Positions 25,515-33,610 of a DNA stretch of 64,000 bases are shown here, piece after piece. The translations under genes were made by a program, and so were the position numbers. This stretch comes from a virus, in IMG/VR virus record IMGVR_UViG_3300033273_000658, positions 1 through 64,000 of that record. One strand, given 5' to 3'. Every line of letters begins with the position of its first letter. The stretch's first letter is position 1. A model generated the notes under the pieces. That model had not been told where the DNA came from. It ran no database searches and saw nothing but the letters and a program-made list of their open reading frames with translations.

Positions 25515-26714
25515 ATGGCTTATAAATATACAAAAGGTTCCCAAGTCGTTGGAGATCTCAAAGCAGCGGATGATGCAGAAAGAAACACACAAATTGATTT
25601 CGAAGAAGATGAAATAAAATTTGATACCGGAGGAGAAACGCGTTTAACCGTGGAGAACACTATAATAACAACAACGGTACCAATTCACATCTCAGGTTCG
25701 GTTACAGAAGGATTGAGAATTGGAAAAGCAGGTAACCATTACAGAGAAATTCAATTTGAAACAGATGGTACAGACACAGCATTTATTCAGGTAGATGCAT
25801 CAGAAGGTATGATTATAGGATGTCAATCTGTTAATGATGAGATCATATTCCAAACAACAGACACCGGTGGAATTAGCGAGGTTATGAGAGTAACAGCAAA
25901 TGGCAGACTCGGTATTCAAGAAACATCACCAAGTGAAACTCTACATATAAATGGCAATGCGCGAGTAGATGGAAATGTTAGTTCTTCGGCTGAAATTCAA
26001 GGATTGACCGGTTCTTTTCAGGTAATTGATATTGACAGACTTTCATTGACTTCAACACAAACAACTGTTCCTCCTCTTCAATTAACTGCTAACAGTTTAC
26101 AAGACAATGTTGGAGCTTTGAGAATTGACGGCTCAGAGCCGGACATTTATCTCAATCAAACCGGTGCTGCTGGTTTTACAACTGTGACGTTTGCCCATGG
26201 AGAACAGCCAATGGTTGGTTTTGGGAAAAACAGCGATCACAATCTGTATTTTTTCAGAGAGACTGGGCAAGATGGAGATCCGCACACCTATGTTAACACA
26301 GACTTTGTTTTTGATCGATCAACGGGAAACATTACAATTGGTCAAGATCTGACTGTTGCCGGTGAACTATTTTTTGAAGATTATATTGTAGCAGAGCTTT
26401 CTATTCCTGGACTTGATCTGCAGACAGATACAAACGCATTTCGTTTTAATTGTCCGTATAATCTTACAGTTGAAGGCCTTCAATTGTTTTTAGACCAACA
26501 TACAACATCTGGTAATGTAACTGTTACTGTTACCAATACAACTGATACTAATCAAATGATTTCTTTATCTGTAACCGGTACAAATACTTCGGCTAACACA
26601 ACTACAGTATCGAATCAAGATTGCGATGTCGGCGACATAATTACTTTTGCAATTACAGCAACACCAGCCAACGCTCAAGGGCTGAGAGCTAACCTACAAT
26701 TCAGGAGAAGATAA
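25515..26714 (+). CDS. Fibre-like structural protein
   Basis: 399 residues. The N-terminus MAYKYTKGSQVVGDL echoes the MAYKFQLGTAKLSG start of the preceding fibre protein, pointing to a shared attachment segment. The middle has the phrase RLGIQETSPSETLHINGNARVDGNV, cut here as LGIQETSPSETLHINGN, typical of fibre shafts of the 'P.-LHV-G' type. The C-terminal ~110 residues look like a beta-sandwich (NLTVEGLQLFLDQHTTSG, VTVTNTTDTNQMISLSVTG). Ribosome binding site AAAGGAGAATTTTT-ATG. Receptor not known. Confidence 0.6.
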   Translation: MAYKYTKGSQVVGDLKAADDAERNTQIDFEEDEIKFDTGGETRLTVENTIITTTVPIHISGSVTEGLRIGKAGNHYREIQFETDGTDTAFIQVDASEGMIIGCQSVNDEIIFQTTDTGGISEVMRVTANGRLGIQETSPSETLHINGNARVDGNVSSSAEIQGLTGSFQVIDIDRLSLTSTQTTVPPLQLTANSLQDNVGALRIDGSEPDIYLNQTGAAGFTTVTFAHGEQPMVGFGKNSDHNLYFFRETGQDGDPHTYVNTDFVFDRSTGNITIGQDLTVAGELFFEDYIVAELSIPGLDLQTDTNAFRFNCPYNLTVEGLQLFLDQHTTSGNVTVTVTNTTDTNQMISLSVTGTNTSANTTTVSNQDCDVGDIITFAITATPANAQGLRANLQFRRR

Positions 26715-26715
26715 A

Positions 26716-27288
26716 ATGGCCACTGTTTATCGTAAACAATTAGCTTCTGGTCTTTATATAAGAAAGTTTGATGTTTATCTTAACGCAGATAGTGGAGGAT
26801 CACATACAAGCACAAACGATGACCCAGGAAGACTAGAAGGAAATTTGGACACCAACTGGAGTGGTGAAGGACCTATTACAACTGTTGACAGAAGAGATCA
26901 GATTGCAACCGGAGACACTCATGTTATTTGTGGAGTTTTTTTGGCCAATGAAACAGGGGCATGGGATTTCAGAATTAGAGCAGATGATGCTGGATACATC
27001 TGGGTAGGAGCAAATGCAGAGCCACTTGAGTGGGATTTAAATAAAGACAATGCCGTTGGAGATGCCGGTGGTGCTCATGCTGAAACCAATGGTGATGGAA
27101 CCGTTAATCTTGTAGCGGGCCAATATTATGCTATCAAAGCAATGGTTGGCGACCGTGGTGGTGGAGATGCATTTAGAATAGATTTCAAAGCTCCATCGGA
27201 AGGAGCTCTTTCCAACACAGGTAGAGACGGAACAGGTTTTTATTTTCATAACCCTTACGCTCCAAACGGATACAATTTGAATAGTTAG
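26716..27288 (+). CDS. PA14/GLEYA-like adhesin-domain protein
   Basis: 190 residues forming essentially one domain. The pattern ANETGAWDFRIRADDAGYIWVGANA, quoted in part as GAWDFRIRADDAGYIWVG, followed by GQYYAIKAMVGDRGGGDAF, matches PA14/GLEYA domains: a 'G.Y.F...sDDg..lwig' core and a 'Y.i.....n..GG..' strand. Those domains bind carbohydrates in adhesins and glycosidases. I infer it is a host-binding fibre tip subunit, since it follows fibre genes. The DD pair that binds calcium in the family is present. Confidence 0.55.
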   Translation: MATVYRKQLASGLYIRKFDVYLNADSGGSHTSTNDDPGRLEGNLDTNWSGEGPITTVDRRDQIATGDTHVICGVFLANETGAWDFRIRADDAGYIWVGANAEPLEWDLNKDNAVGDAGGAHAETNGDGTVNLVAGQYYAIKAMVGDRGGGDAFRIDFKAPSEGALSNTGRDGTGFYFHNPYAPNGYNLNS

Positions 27289-27290
27289 TC

Positions 27291-27533
27291 ATGGAAGAAG
27301 CACATACAATTTTACATCAGATTTCTACCTTTATTGGGTTAAAACAATGTACTTCTACACAAGTATTTGGGATTTGTCTAGAGTTTTGGGTTGGCGGTAT
27401 GGTGTCAATTGGGTTACTAAAAGTCAAAGATCTTCTCAATATTAAGAAAAGATTTGAAGAGTTAAACGCTCAACCAGAAGCAAAGAAGAGCAAAAAGAAA
27501 AAGAAGAAAAAGAAATCTAAGAAGAAGAAATGA
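27291..27533 (+). CDS. Small protein with membrane segment and poly-lysine tail
   Basis: 80 residues: a hydrophobic stretch (TQVFGICLEFWVGGMVSIGLL) followed by a charged helix and a C-terminus of almost uninterrupted lysine (15 of the last 17 residues). The A-rich codon run could cause ribosome or polymerase slippage. No strong ribosome binding site precedes the ATG, so expression may depend on coupling to the gene three bases upstream. Function unknown. Confidence 0.4.
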   Translation: MEEAHTILHQISTFIGLKQCTSTQVFGICLEFWVGGMVSIGLLKVKDLLNIKKRFEELNAQPEAKKSKKKKKKKKSKKKK

Positions 27534-27573
27534 CCGTGACCAAATAACAACTGTCTTTTTCCTTACTTTCTCA

Positions 27574-27580
27574 CTATTTA
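27574..27580 (+). promoter_or_regulatory. CTATTTA element, candidate late promoter for scaffold and capsid genes
   Basis: CACTATTTA in a 78-base gap, 31 bases upstream of the scaffold start. The same CACTATTTA string precedes the sheath gene. Confidence 0.55.
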
Positions 27581-27611
27581 GAATGATACGTATTATTTAG
27601 GAGTTAACTTA

Positions 27612-28787
27612 ATGTCTTCAATGTTAGAACAAGCTATCGTTGACGCACAAGCGTTGCGTGAAGCTGCTCTCAAAAACGCAGAGCAAACACTTATTGAAAA
27701 ATTTGCACCACAGATTAAGGATGCAGTTGAAAGCCTTTTGGAGGCAGAAATGGCAGAAACCAAAAGAAGAGTTTCATATGAAGGACTAAATTATAATCTT
27801 TTGGAAATTAATGAAGATCAAGCTACTATCCAAAGAGAAAATCAGAAAGCCTTCATCGTGGAAGTTAGCGAGTTGGGCGAAGAGCTAGATGAAGAATTGC
27901 TTCAAGAAGAAGAGCTTGGACAAGAAGAGCCAGCCGAAAAACTTTCAAACGTTATTGATGCCCCATCAGCAGCTACCCCGGATGATGGAGAGCCAGTAGA
28001 AATGACAATTGACGTTGAAAAGAAAATTTTTGAAATTGACCTTGATAGTATAAAAAATGAACTAGGCGACGATTCTGAGCCTGTTACACAAGAAACACCA
28101 GCAGAAGTTACTGATGATCTTGGGCTTGATGATCTAGATCTTGGAGCATTGCAAGAATCTAAAGAAGTTGATGATGATGAACTTGTAAATGAAATCATGA
28201 ATCTCATGAATGAAATGTACGATGATGAACCAGAAATTCTAGAAGAAGAACTTATTGTTGACATGGGCGCTGGAAAAGATGGAACGTTCCGTACTGATAA
28301 AGCAACTCTAGAATATTACAAAGAAATGCAAAATGCCAAAGAATATGCTGAAGGTTTGGCACAAGAAAAAGAAAAGGAAAATGAGAACCTTAAAGAAACT
28401 CTCAAACGATTTAAATTGAAGAATAAACAATATAAAGACGCTGTTGAGAAGCTGTCCGATAAACTTAACGAGACACTTCTTTCCAACGCTAAGTTGATTT
28501 ATTCTAACAAAACATTAGGCGATGCCTCCTTGAATGAGCGACAAAAGAATAAAATTGTCGAAGCCATCGCCAAGGCAAGAACTCCCGAAGAAGCAAAGAA
28601 TCTTCATGAGGCTCTGAATGCTACGGTAACTTCTGGAAATGACAAAAAGTCTCCTAGAACCCTAAGCGAGTCTGTAACAAGAAAATCTACTTTGTCTGGA
28701 ATTCTTCCACGTAGAAAACAGCAAGTTAATGAATCTGAAGAGCATACATTTGCAGAGCAGATGAAAAAACTTGCGGGCATTAAATAA
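27612..28787 (+). CDS. Prohead scaffold/core protein (gp22-like)
   Basis: 391 residues, very acidic and predicted mostly helical or coiled coil, as expected for the T4 core protein gp22, which shapes the prohead and is then digested. The assignment rests on composition, on position immediately before the major capsid gene, and on the helical N-terminus (EQAIVDAQALREAALKNAEQ). It is longer than T4 gp22 (269), mainly through an acidic insert at about 95-215. The C-terminus (FAEQMKKLAGIK) is a short basic helix of the kind scaffolds use to contact capsid protein. Many [L/I]-x-E sites could be cut by the protease. Confidence 0.75.
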   Translation: MSSMLEQAIVDAQALREAALKNAEQTLIEKFAPQIKDAVESLLEAEMAETKRRVSYEGLNYNLLEINEDQATIQRENQKAFIVEVSELGEELDEELLQEEELGQEEPAEKLSNVIDAPSAATPDDGEPVEMTIDVEKKIFEIDLDSIKNELGDDSEPVTQETPAEVTDDLGLDDLDLGALQESKEVDDDELVNEIMNLMNEMYDDEPEILEEELIVDMGAGKDGTFRTDKATLEYYKEMQNAKEYAEGLAQEKEKENENLKETLKRFKLKNKQYKDAVEKLSDKLNETLLSNAKLIYSNKTLGDASLNERQKNKIVEAIAKARTPEEAKNLHEALNATVTSGNDKKSPRTLSESVTRKSTLSGILPRRKQQVNESEEHTFAEQMKKLAGIK

Positions 28788-28809
28788 CAATATTTAAGGA
28801 GGTTAAAAA

Positions 28810-30621
28810 ATGTCTATTATCGAAACACTTACAGAAGGCATCGTAAACCGTGACATGAAGAAGGAAGGCTCTGCTCTTCTTTCCAAGTGGGGAAAAACCG
28901 GTCTACTTGAAGGTCTTCAATCAGAACACGAGAAAGCAGGAATGGCTCGTCTTCTTGAAAATCAAGCAAAAGAACTTCTTCGCGAAGCTAACACAATGAC
29001 TGGTACTGACGTTGAAGGTTTTGCTGCTGTTGCATTCCCAATCGTTCGTCGTGTATTCGCCGGACTTATCGCAAACCAATTGGTTAGCGTTCAACCGATG
29101 AGCCTTCCTTCCGGACTCATCTTCTTCCTTGACTTCACTTTTGGAGCAAACATTGGAGATGGAAACCCAGCTTCTGATCGTCTTGGTAACGCAGTAGATG
29201 CTTCTATCTATGGTACCGATCAGGTTGGTTCTGAGGTAACTGGTGGTGTTGAACTTGTTGGTTCTAACAAGCAAGGGTTCTCTGGCCCTGGTCGTGATGG
29301 TCAAGTTGGTTACGCTTACGCATCTGCTACTAAAGATGTTACTGTACTAAATGCTAACTATGATGTTCAAGCAATCGACCTAGATTCTGCTACTGAAGAA
29401 CAAAAGAAGCTTCTTAAATTTGATGCTGATCTTCTTGCACTTAGTGGTTCTAGCACATCCCAGGCGGTGGCGGTTATTGCTATTGCGGCTGCTGGACTTT
29501 CTTCAGAAAATCCTGACTTTGAAAACTGCTCTCCTATGCTTCTTAATGATGCATCACTTACAGGCCAAACCGGTATTGGTGCTTCTGTTACAGCCGCCGG
29601 ATCTTTGGTTCGTCGTTTGACTCGTCGCGCTTCTGCTGCTGATGAAGCCACTGGTCTTGTAACCGAGGGTGAACTATTGTTCTTTGTTTCTGCTCCTTCT
29701 GGATCTAATGCTACTGAGATTGATCCTGGATCTCTGGCTAAAGTTGGTAACATTACAGCTTCTATCGTACAACGTGATGATGTTGGTACATCTTCAAACG
29801 TCCGTGGTGCGATTGCTGGATATAATTATCCTCTTGAGGGTGAAACAGAAATCCCTGAGATCGACATCAAGGTAGATAGCATCGCTATTACAGCACAAAC
29901 CAAGAAGTTGAAAGCAAAGTGGACTCCAGAACTTGGACAAGACTTGAACGCTTACCACAACTTGGATGCTGAGGTTGAATTGACTTCTATCCTTTCTGAG
30001 CAAATTGCTCTTGAAATCGATCGCGAGATCCTTGCTGACCTCGTAAATGGTGCAACTGCTGGTACATTCTACTGGTCTCGTTCTCCAGGTCTTTTTGTTA
30101 ATCGTGAAACCGGTGCTGAAATTGGTGCAAACACAGCTGCTCCTGATTTCACTGGTACAGTTAGCGAATGGTACGAGACTCTCATTGAAACCATCAATGA
30201 TGTATCTGCTCAAATCCATCGTAAGACACTTCGTGGTGGAGCGAACTTCGTAATCGTTTCTCCTGAAGTTGCTAACATTCTTGAATTCACTAGCGGATTC
30301 CGTGCAAACGTAACTGCTGATGCTGACAAGGGTGACATCGGTGCTGTTAAAGTTGGATCTCTCAGCCGTAAGTTCGACGTTATTGTTGATCCTTACTTCC
30401 CACGTCAAGTAATTCTTGTAGGACGTAAAGGAAACAGCTTCCTTGAATCTGGATACGTATATGCTCCGTATGTACCTCTCCAAACTACTCCTACAATCTT
30501 TGGCCCAGAGGATTTCGTACCTCGTAAGGGTGTCATGACTCGCTATGCGAAGAAAATGGTACGCCCTGACATGTACGGTCTTGTAATCGTCCGTGGCCTT
30601 CTCGGAGAGTCCGGAGCTTAA
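28810..30621 (+). CDS. Major capsid protein (gp23-like)
   Basis: 603 residues; forms the head shell with an HK97-type fold. T4-family landmarks: TGTDVEGFAAVAFPIVRRVF then IANQLVSVQPMSLPSGLIFF, the C-terminal TIFGPEDFVPRKGVMTRYAKK, and VRPDMYGLVIVRGLLG. The N-terminal propeptide contains L-R-E before Ala at 59/60, close to where T4 gp23 is cut (65/66). The gene uses a restricted set of codons, consistent with very high expression. A strong AAGGAGG precedes it, and a GC-rich terminator follows. Confidence 0.96.
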   Translation: MSIIETLTEGIVNRDMKKEGSALLSKWGKTGLLEGLQSEHEKAGMARLLENQAKELLREANTMTGTDVEGFAAVAFPIVRRVFAGLIANQLVSVQPMSLPSGLIFFLDFTFGANIGDGNPASDRLGNAVDASIYGTDQVGSEVTGGVELVGSNKQGFSGPGRDGQVGYAYASATKDVTVLNANYDVQAIDLDSATEEQKKLLKFDADLLALSGSSTSQAVAVIAIAAAGLSSENPDFENCSPMLLNDASLTGQTGIGASVTAAGSLVRRLTRRASAADEATGLVTEGELLFFVSAPSGSNATEIDPGSLAKVGNITASIVQRDDVGTSSNVRGAIAGYNYPLEGETEIPEIDIKVDSIAITAQTKKLKAKWTPELGQDLNAYHNLDAEVELTSILSEQIALEIDREILADLVNGATAGTFYWSRSPGLFVNRETGAEIGANTAAPDFTGTVSEWYETLIETINDVSAQIHRKTLRGGANFVIVSPEVANILEFTSGFRANVTADADKGDIGAVKVGSLSRKFDVIVDPYFPRQVILVGRKGNSFLESGYVYAPYVPLQTTPTIFGPEDFVPRKGVMTRYAKKMVRPDMYGLVIVRGLLGESGA

Positions 30622-30647
30622 TCTATAACTTAGATTAACTCATAAGA

Positions 30648-30681
30648 GCCCCCTTCCTTTCGGTTGGGGGTTTTCTTTTTT
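30648..30681 (+). terminator. Strong rho-independent terminator after the capsid gene
   Basis: CCCCC and GGGGG (with an inner CC/GG) form the stem; TTTTC and a T-rich tract follow. A second small palindrome, AATCTA/TAGATT, lies at about 30621-30637 just after the stop codon. Confidence 0.85.
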
Positions 30682-30717
30682 TAAACTAATTACATTATTC
30701 ATTTAAGGAGAATTTTT

Positions 30718-30945
30718 ATGAAACCGAAGAAGAAAAGACTTCTAGCTAAAAAGCTTGCTGCTGAGAAGGCGGCTAAGGAATTGCAAACTAAGCGTCTTGC
30801 TGAAGAGGCAGCTAAAAAAGCCGCTGTTGAAAAGAAGGCAAAAGAAGAAGCAGAAAAGGCTGCTAAACTTGCTGCTGAAAAAGAAGCTAAGAAAAAAGCA
30901 GCTGCTAAACGTAAAGCTAAGAAGGAAGCAACCTCAGAAGACTAG
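30718..30945 (+). CDS. Lys/Ala-rich helical protein after the capsid gene
   Basis: 75 residues, almost entirely Lys, Ala and Glu (for example KKAAVEKKAKEEAEKAAK), predicted to be one long charged helix. The composition resembles histone H1-like tails and TolA-type linkers. It carries a strong ribosome binding site, AAGGAGAATTTTT-ATG, so it is probably abundant. It may bind packaged DNA or be a structural spacer; no sequence family can be claimed because low complexity makes matches meaningless. Confidence 0.5.
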   Translation: MKPKKKRLLAKKLAAEKAAKELQTKRLAEEAAKKAAVEKKAKEEAEKAAKLAAEKEAKKKAAAKRKAKKEATSED

Positions 30946-30969
30946 TTATTATGACTCGGAGGATCATTA

Positions 30970-32229
30970 ATGTCATTACCTGAATTAACACCAGCTTCTC
31001 AAACATCAGCTATTATACTTCCAATAACAGGAACAATTTCAAATGTAACCGCTGCATTGCCACTGGGTGTATATAAAGATTCATCAGAATTTCTATCTGG
31101 TGCTGTTGCGCAAGTTGCATTTACCTATAAAAGATTGGGTGGTGATGTTTTAGATATTGAATTGACAGAAGAAAATGTATACGCAAATTTTGAAGATGCT
31201 GTGTTGGAATATTCTTATCTTGTCAACATTCATCAATCCAAAAACATTCTTGGTTCTGCTCTTGGTGGAACAACCGGTTCTTTTAACCATAAAGGACAAA
31301 TTGCATCTGGTGATGCATTGAGTGGTTCAAACGTTCAATTGAAGTATCCAAAGCTTAATTTTGAAATTGCATTTCAAATCGGAAACAAATTTGCAACAGA
31401 AGCCGGTATTGGTGGAGAACAGACAATCTATTCTGCTTCTTTCGATACTGTTTCAGATCAACAAGACTATGATCTTCAACAGATCGTATCAGCTTCTGCT
31501 ACTACATCTTCCATGCCTTTTTATAACAAGGTTGGAGATAAAAGAATCAAGATTAGAAACGTCTACTATGTCACACCTCGCCAGATGTGGAGATTCTATG
31601 GTTATTATGGTGGACTCAATGTCGTTGGTGATTATCATACTTATGGACAGTATGCAGATGATTCCACATTTCAGGTAATTCCGGCTTGGCAAAACAAGAT
31701 ACAGGCAATCTCCTATGAAGACCACCTTTACACTCGTACATCGCATTATAGCTACGAAGTTATCAATAATAAGCTAAGATTATACCCAATACCGGATACT
31801 GTGTCACCTGAGAAGTTCTGGTTTAGATTTACAGTTGATGATACGGATATTTGGGAAGATGAAAACAACTCCGGTCAAGATGGTATCAACAACATGAATA
31901 CGCTTCCATTTGAAAACATTCCATACGAGAACATCAATTCAATTGGACACCAATGGATCAGAAGATTTGCTCTTGCTCTATCCAAGGAAACACTTGGACA
32001 GGTCCGTGGAAAGTTTGGTGGAAACGTACCGATTCCTGGGGAGAATGTGAGCTTAAACGCGTCGGACTTGCTAAGTCAGGCTAAGGAAGAGCAACAAGCA
32101 TTAAGAGATGAATTGAAGACAATACTTGACGAATTAACGTATCCAAAGCTTCTTGAGTCGGATAAAGGGATGGTTGATAATGCAAAAGCTATTGTTGCCG
32201 AGTCTCCATTGAAGATTTTTGTAGGGTAA
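30970..32229 (+). CDS. Neck protein (gp13-like)
   Basis: 419 residues. The segment AFTYKRLGGDVLDIELTEEN followed by a 'fEdAvLEYSYLVN' helix is the conserved N-terminal part I associate with gp13-type neck proteins, which close the filled head and receive the tail. The middle contains IRNVYYVTPRQMWRFYGYYGG, here quoted as NVYYVTPRQMWRFYG, and the end is helical (AKEEQQALRDELKTILDELT). T4 gp13 is shorter (309). Position after capsid and before the next neck gene agrees. Confidence 0.7.
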   Translation: MSLPELTPASQTSAIILPITGTISNVTAALPLGVYKDSSEFLSGAVAQVAFTYKRLGGDVLDIELTEENVYANFEDAVLEYSYLVNIHQSKNILGSALGGTTGSFNHKGQIASGDALSGSNVQLKYPKLNFEIAFQIGNKFATEAGIGGEQTIYSASFDTVSDQQDYDLQQIVSASATTSSMPFYNKVGDKRIKIRNVYYVTPRQMWRFYGYYGGLNVVGDYHTYGQYADDSTFQVIPAWQNKIQAISYEDHLYTRTSHYSYEVINNKLRLYPIPDTVSPEKFWFRFTVDDTDIWEDENNSGQDGINNMNTLPFENIPYENINSIGHQWIRRFALALSKETLGQVRGKFGGNVPIPGENVSLNASDLLSQAKEEQQALRDELKTILDELTYPKLLESDKGMVDNAKAIVAESPLKIFVG

Positions 32230-32233
32230 ATAA

Positions 32234-32728
32234 ATGTCAGAAGATAATAAATGGAAAAAACCCTCAGCCCCTCCTCCTCCAATGTTCTTTGGAGAGAAAG
32301 AGCGTGATCTTGTAAAACAAGTGAATGATGAGATTATCGAAAGAGTTATTGGCCAACAAGTTCTTTACTTTCCGATTGACATTGAGACAACAAATTATCA
32401 TCCTCTATATGGCGAAGCAATTGAGAAAACGTTCCTGCCTCCAATTAGAGTTCATGCTTTGGTTGAGTTTCAAGGCATTGAATCGTCTTTCATGGAAAAC
32501 GTTGCAATTGACAAAGCAACAAAAATAAAAATAAACTTCCACAAAAGACGTTTAACAGAAGATCAAGATTTGTTTGTTAAAGATGGAGACTTTGTTAAGT
32601 ATGGTGATGTGTTCTATGAAATTGTAAAACTAATGGAACCAAAATTATTATTTGGACAAGTTGAACATAGATTCGAAATACAAGCAGAATGCATAAGAGC
32701 AAGAGACGGAGTATTCAATGCCCAATAA
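32234..32728 (+). CDS. Probable neck/head-closure protein (gp14 position)
   Basis: 164 residues with a Pro-rich N-terminus (KKPSAPPPPMFFGEKERDLV), then a beta-rich body. The assignment rests mostly on order: it lies between the gp13-like and gp15-like genes, as gene 14 does in T4. Motifs typical of head-closure beta-barrels (a strand run ending DGDFVKYGDVFYEIVKL) are compatible. It overlaps the next gene by 11 bases. Confidence 0.55.
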   Translation: MSEDNKWKKPSAPPPPMFFGEKERDLVKQVNDEIIERVIGQQVLYFPIDIETTNYHPLYGEAIEKTFLPPIRVHALVEFQGIESSFMENVAIDKATKIKINFHKRRLTEDQDLFVKDGDFVKYGDVFYEIVKLMEPKLLFGQVEHRFEIQAECIRARDGVFNAQ

Positions 32729-33551
32729 AGTACAAACACTAGAGCCATCAACAATTGAAACAATAGATCTCGGTATCTACAAATACGTAGATGAAGTATT
32801 GGACTTGCATACCAACACAAATTCTGGCTATAAAAAGGTACCATCTATTTGGCTGGGATCTGAGAGAACATTTCAAGTAAAAAACGATAAAGACATCAGA
32901 GATTCCGTTGGCAAACTTAAATTACCACTTATAACTGTTAATCGTGATTCTATTGCAAAAGATCCGTCTTTTAAAGGCTCCTTCCAGGCTCATGTTTTTG
33001 AGCAGGGTGATTATAAAGGTGGAGCTATAACAAGAGTTAGACGTATTCAACAAAAGAAAACAAGAAATTTTAAAAACGCTGATGTGGCTAGAGATTCAAA
33101 AAATGCAAATGACACCGGTAAATTTGATAGTAGCAAAGTTGTATACGAGTTCTTAACAAGCCCTATACCAACCTATGTCACTGTAATGTATACAATAACC
33201 TTGAGAACTGAGTATCAACAACAAATGAACGATTTAATGACACCTTTCATAACAAGAACCGGTCAATTGAATTCTTTTATCTTTGAACAAGACGGACATA
33301 AGTATGAGGCTTTTATCGAATCAAACCTTGCAGAAAACAAAAATACAACATCTCTTAATGAAGATGAGAGAATGTTTGAGACAAAAATAGTCATAAAAGT
33401 TCTTGGTTATTTAATTGGAGATGGAGATAATAGAGATAAACCACAAATAACAGTTAGAGAGAATGTTGTTGAAGTGAAGATCTCTAGAGAGCGTGTAATC
33501 GTTGGCGACAAGACTCCATGGAAAAAGAAAGACAAAGACTATCGAGAATAG
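32718..33551 (+). CDS. Tail terminator / sheath stabiliser (gp15-like)
   Basis: 277 residues. The conserved core SPIPTYVTVMYTITLRTEYQ (quoted to 20) and MNDLMTPFITRTGQLNSF matches the gp15 family, which caps the tail tube and sheath after assembly and joins the tail to the neck. T4 gp15 has 272 residues. The gene lies just upstream of the sheath gene. Confidence 0.75.
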   Translation: MPNKVQTLEPSTIETIDLGIYKYVDEVLDLHTNTNSGYKKVPSIWLGSERTFQVKNDKDIRDSVGKLKLPLITVNRDSIAKDPSFKGSFQAHVFEQGDYKGGAITRVRRIQQKKTRNFKNADVARDSKNANDTGKFDSSKVVYEFLTSPIPTYVTVMYTITLRTEYQQQMNDLMTPFITRTGQLNSFIFEQDGHKYEAFIESNLAENKNTTSLNEDERMFETKIVIKVLGYLIGDGDNRDKPQITVRENVVEVKISRERVIVGDKTPWKKKDKDYRE

Positions 33552-33572
33552 TTCGTTTGGTAATAAACTACA

Positions 33573-33579
33573 CTATTTA
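33573..33579 (+). promoter_or_regulatory. CTATTTA element, candidate late promoter for tail sheath
   Basis: CACTATTTATAAAG in the 59-base gap before the sheath gene, 31 bases from its ATG. The leader then carries TTAAGGAGAATTTTTA-ATG. Confidence 0.55.
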
Positions 33580-33610
33580 TAAAGAATAATAGTTTTAAGG
33601 AGAATTTTTA

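Noticed and set aside
29794-30483. Long minus-strand open frame opposite the capsid gene (229 codons)
   Set aside because: The capsid gene's restricted codon use creates open antisense frames; composition (many Ser, Val, Asn) and lack of start signals argue against a gene.
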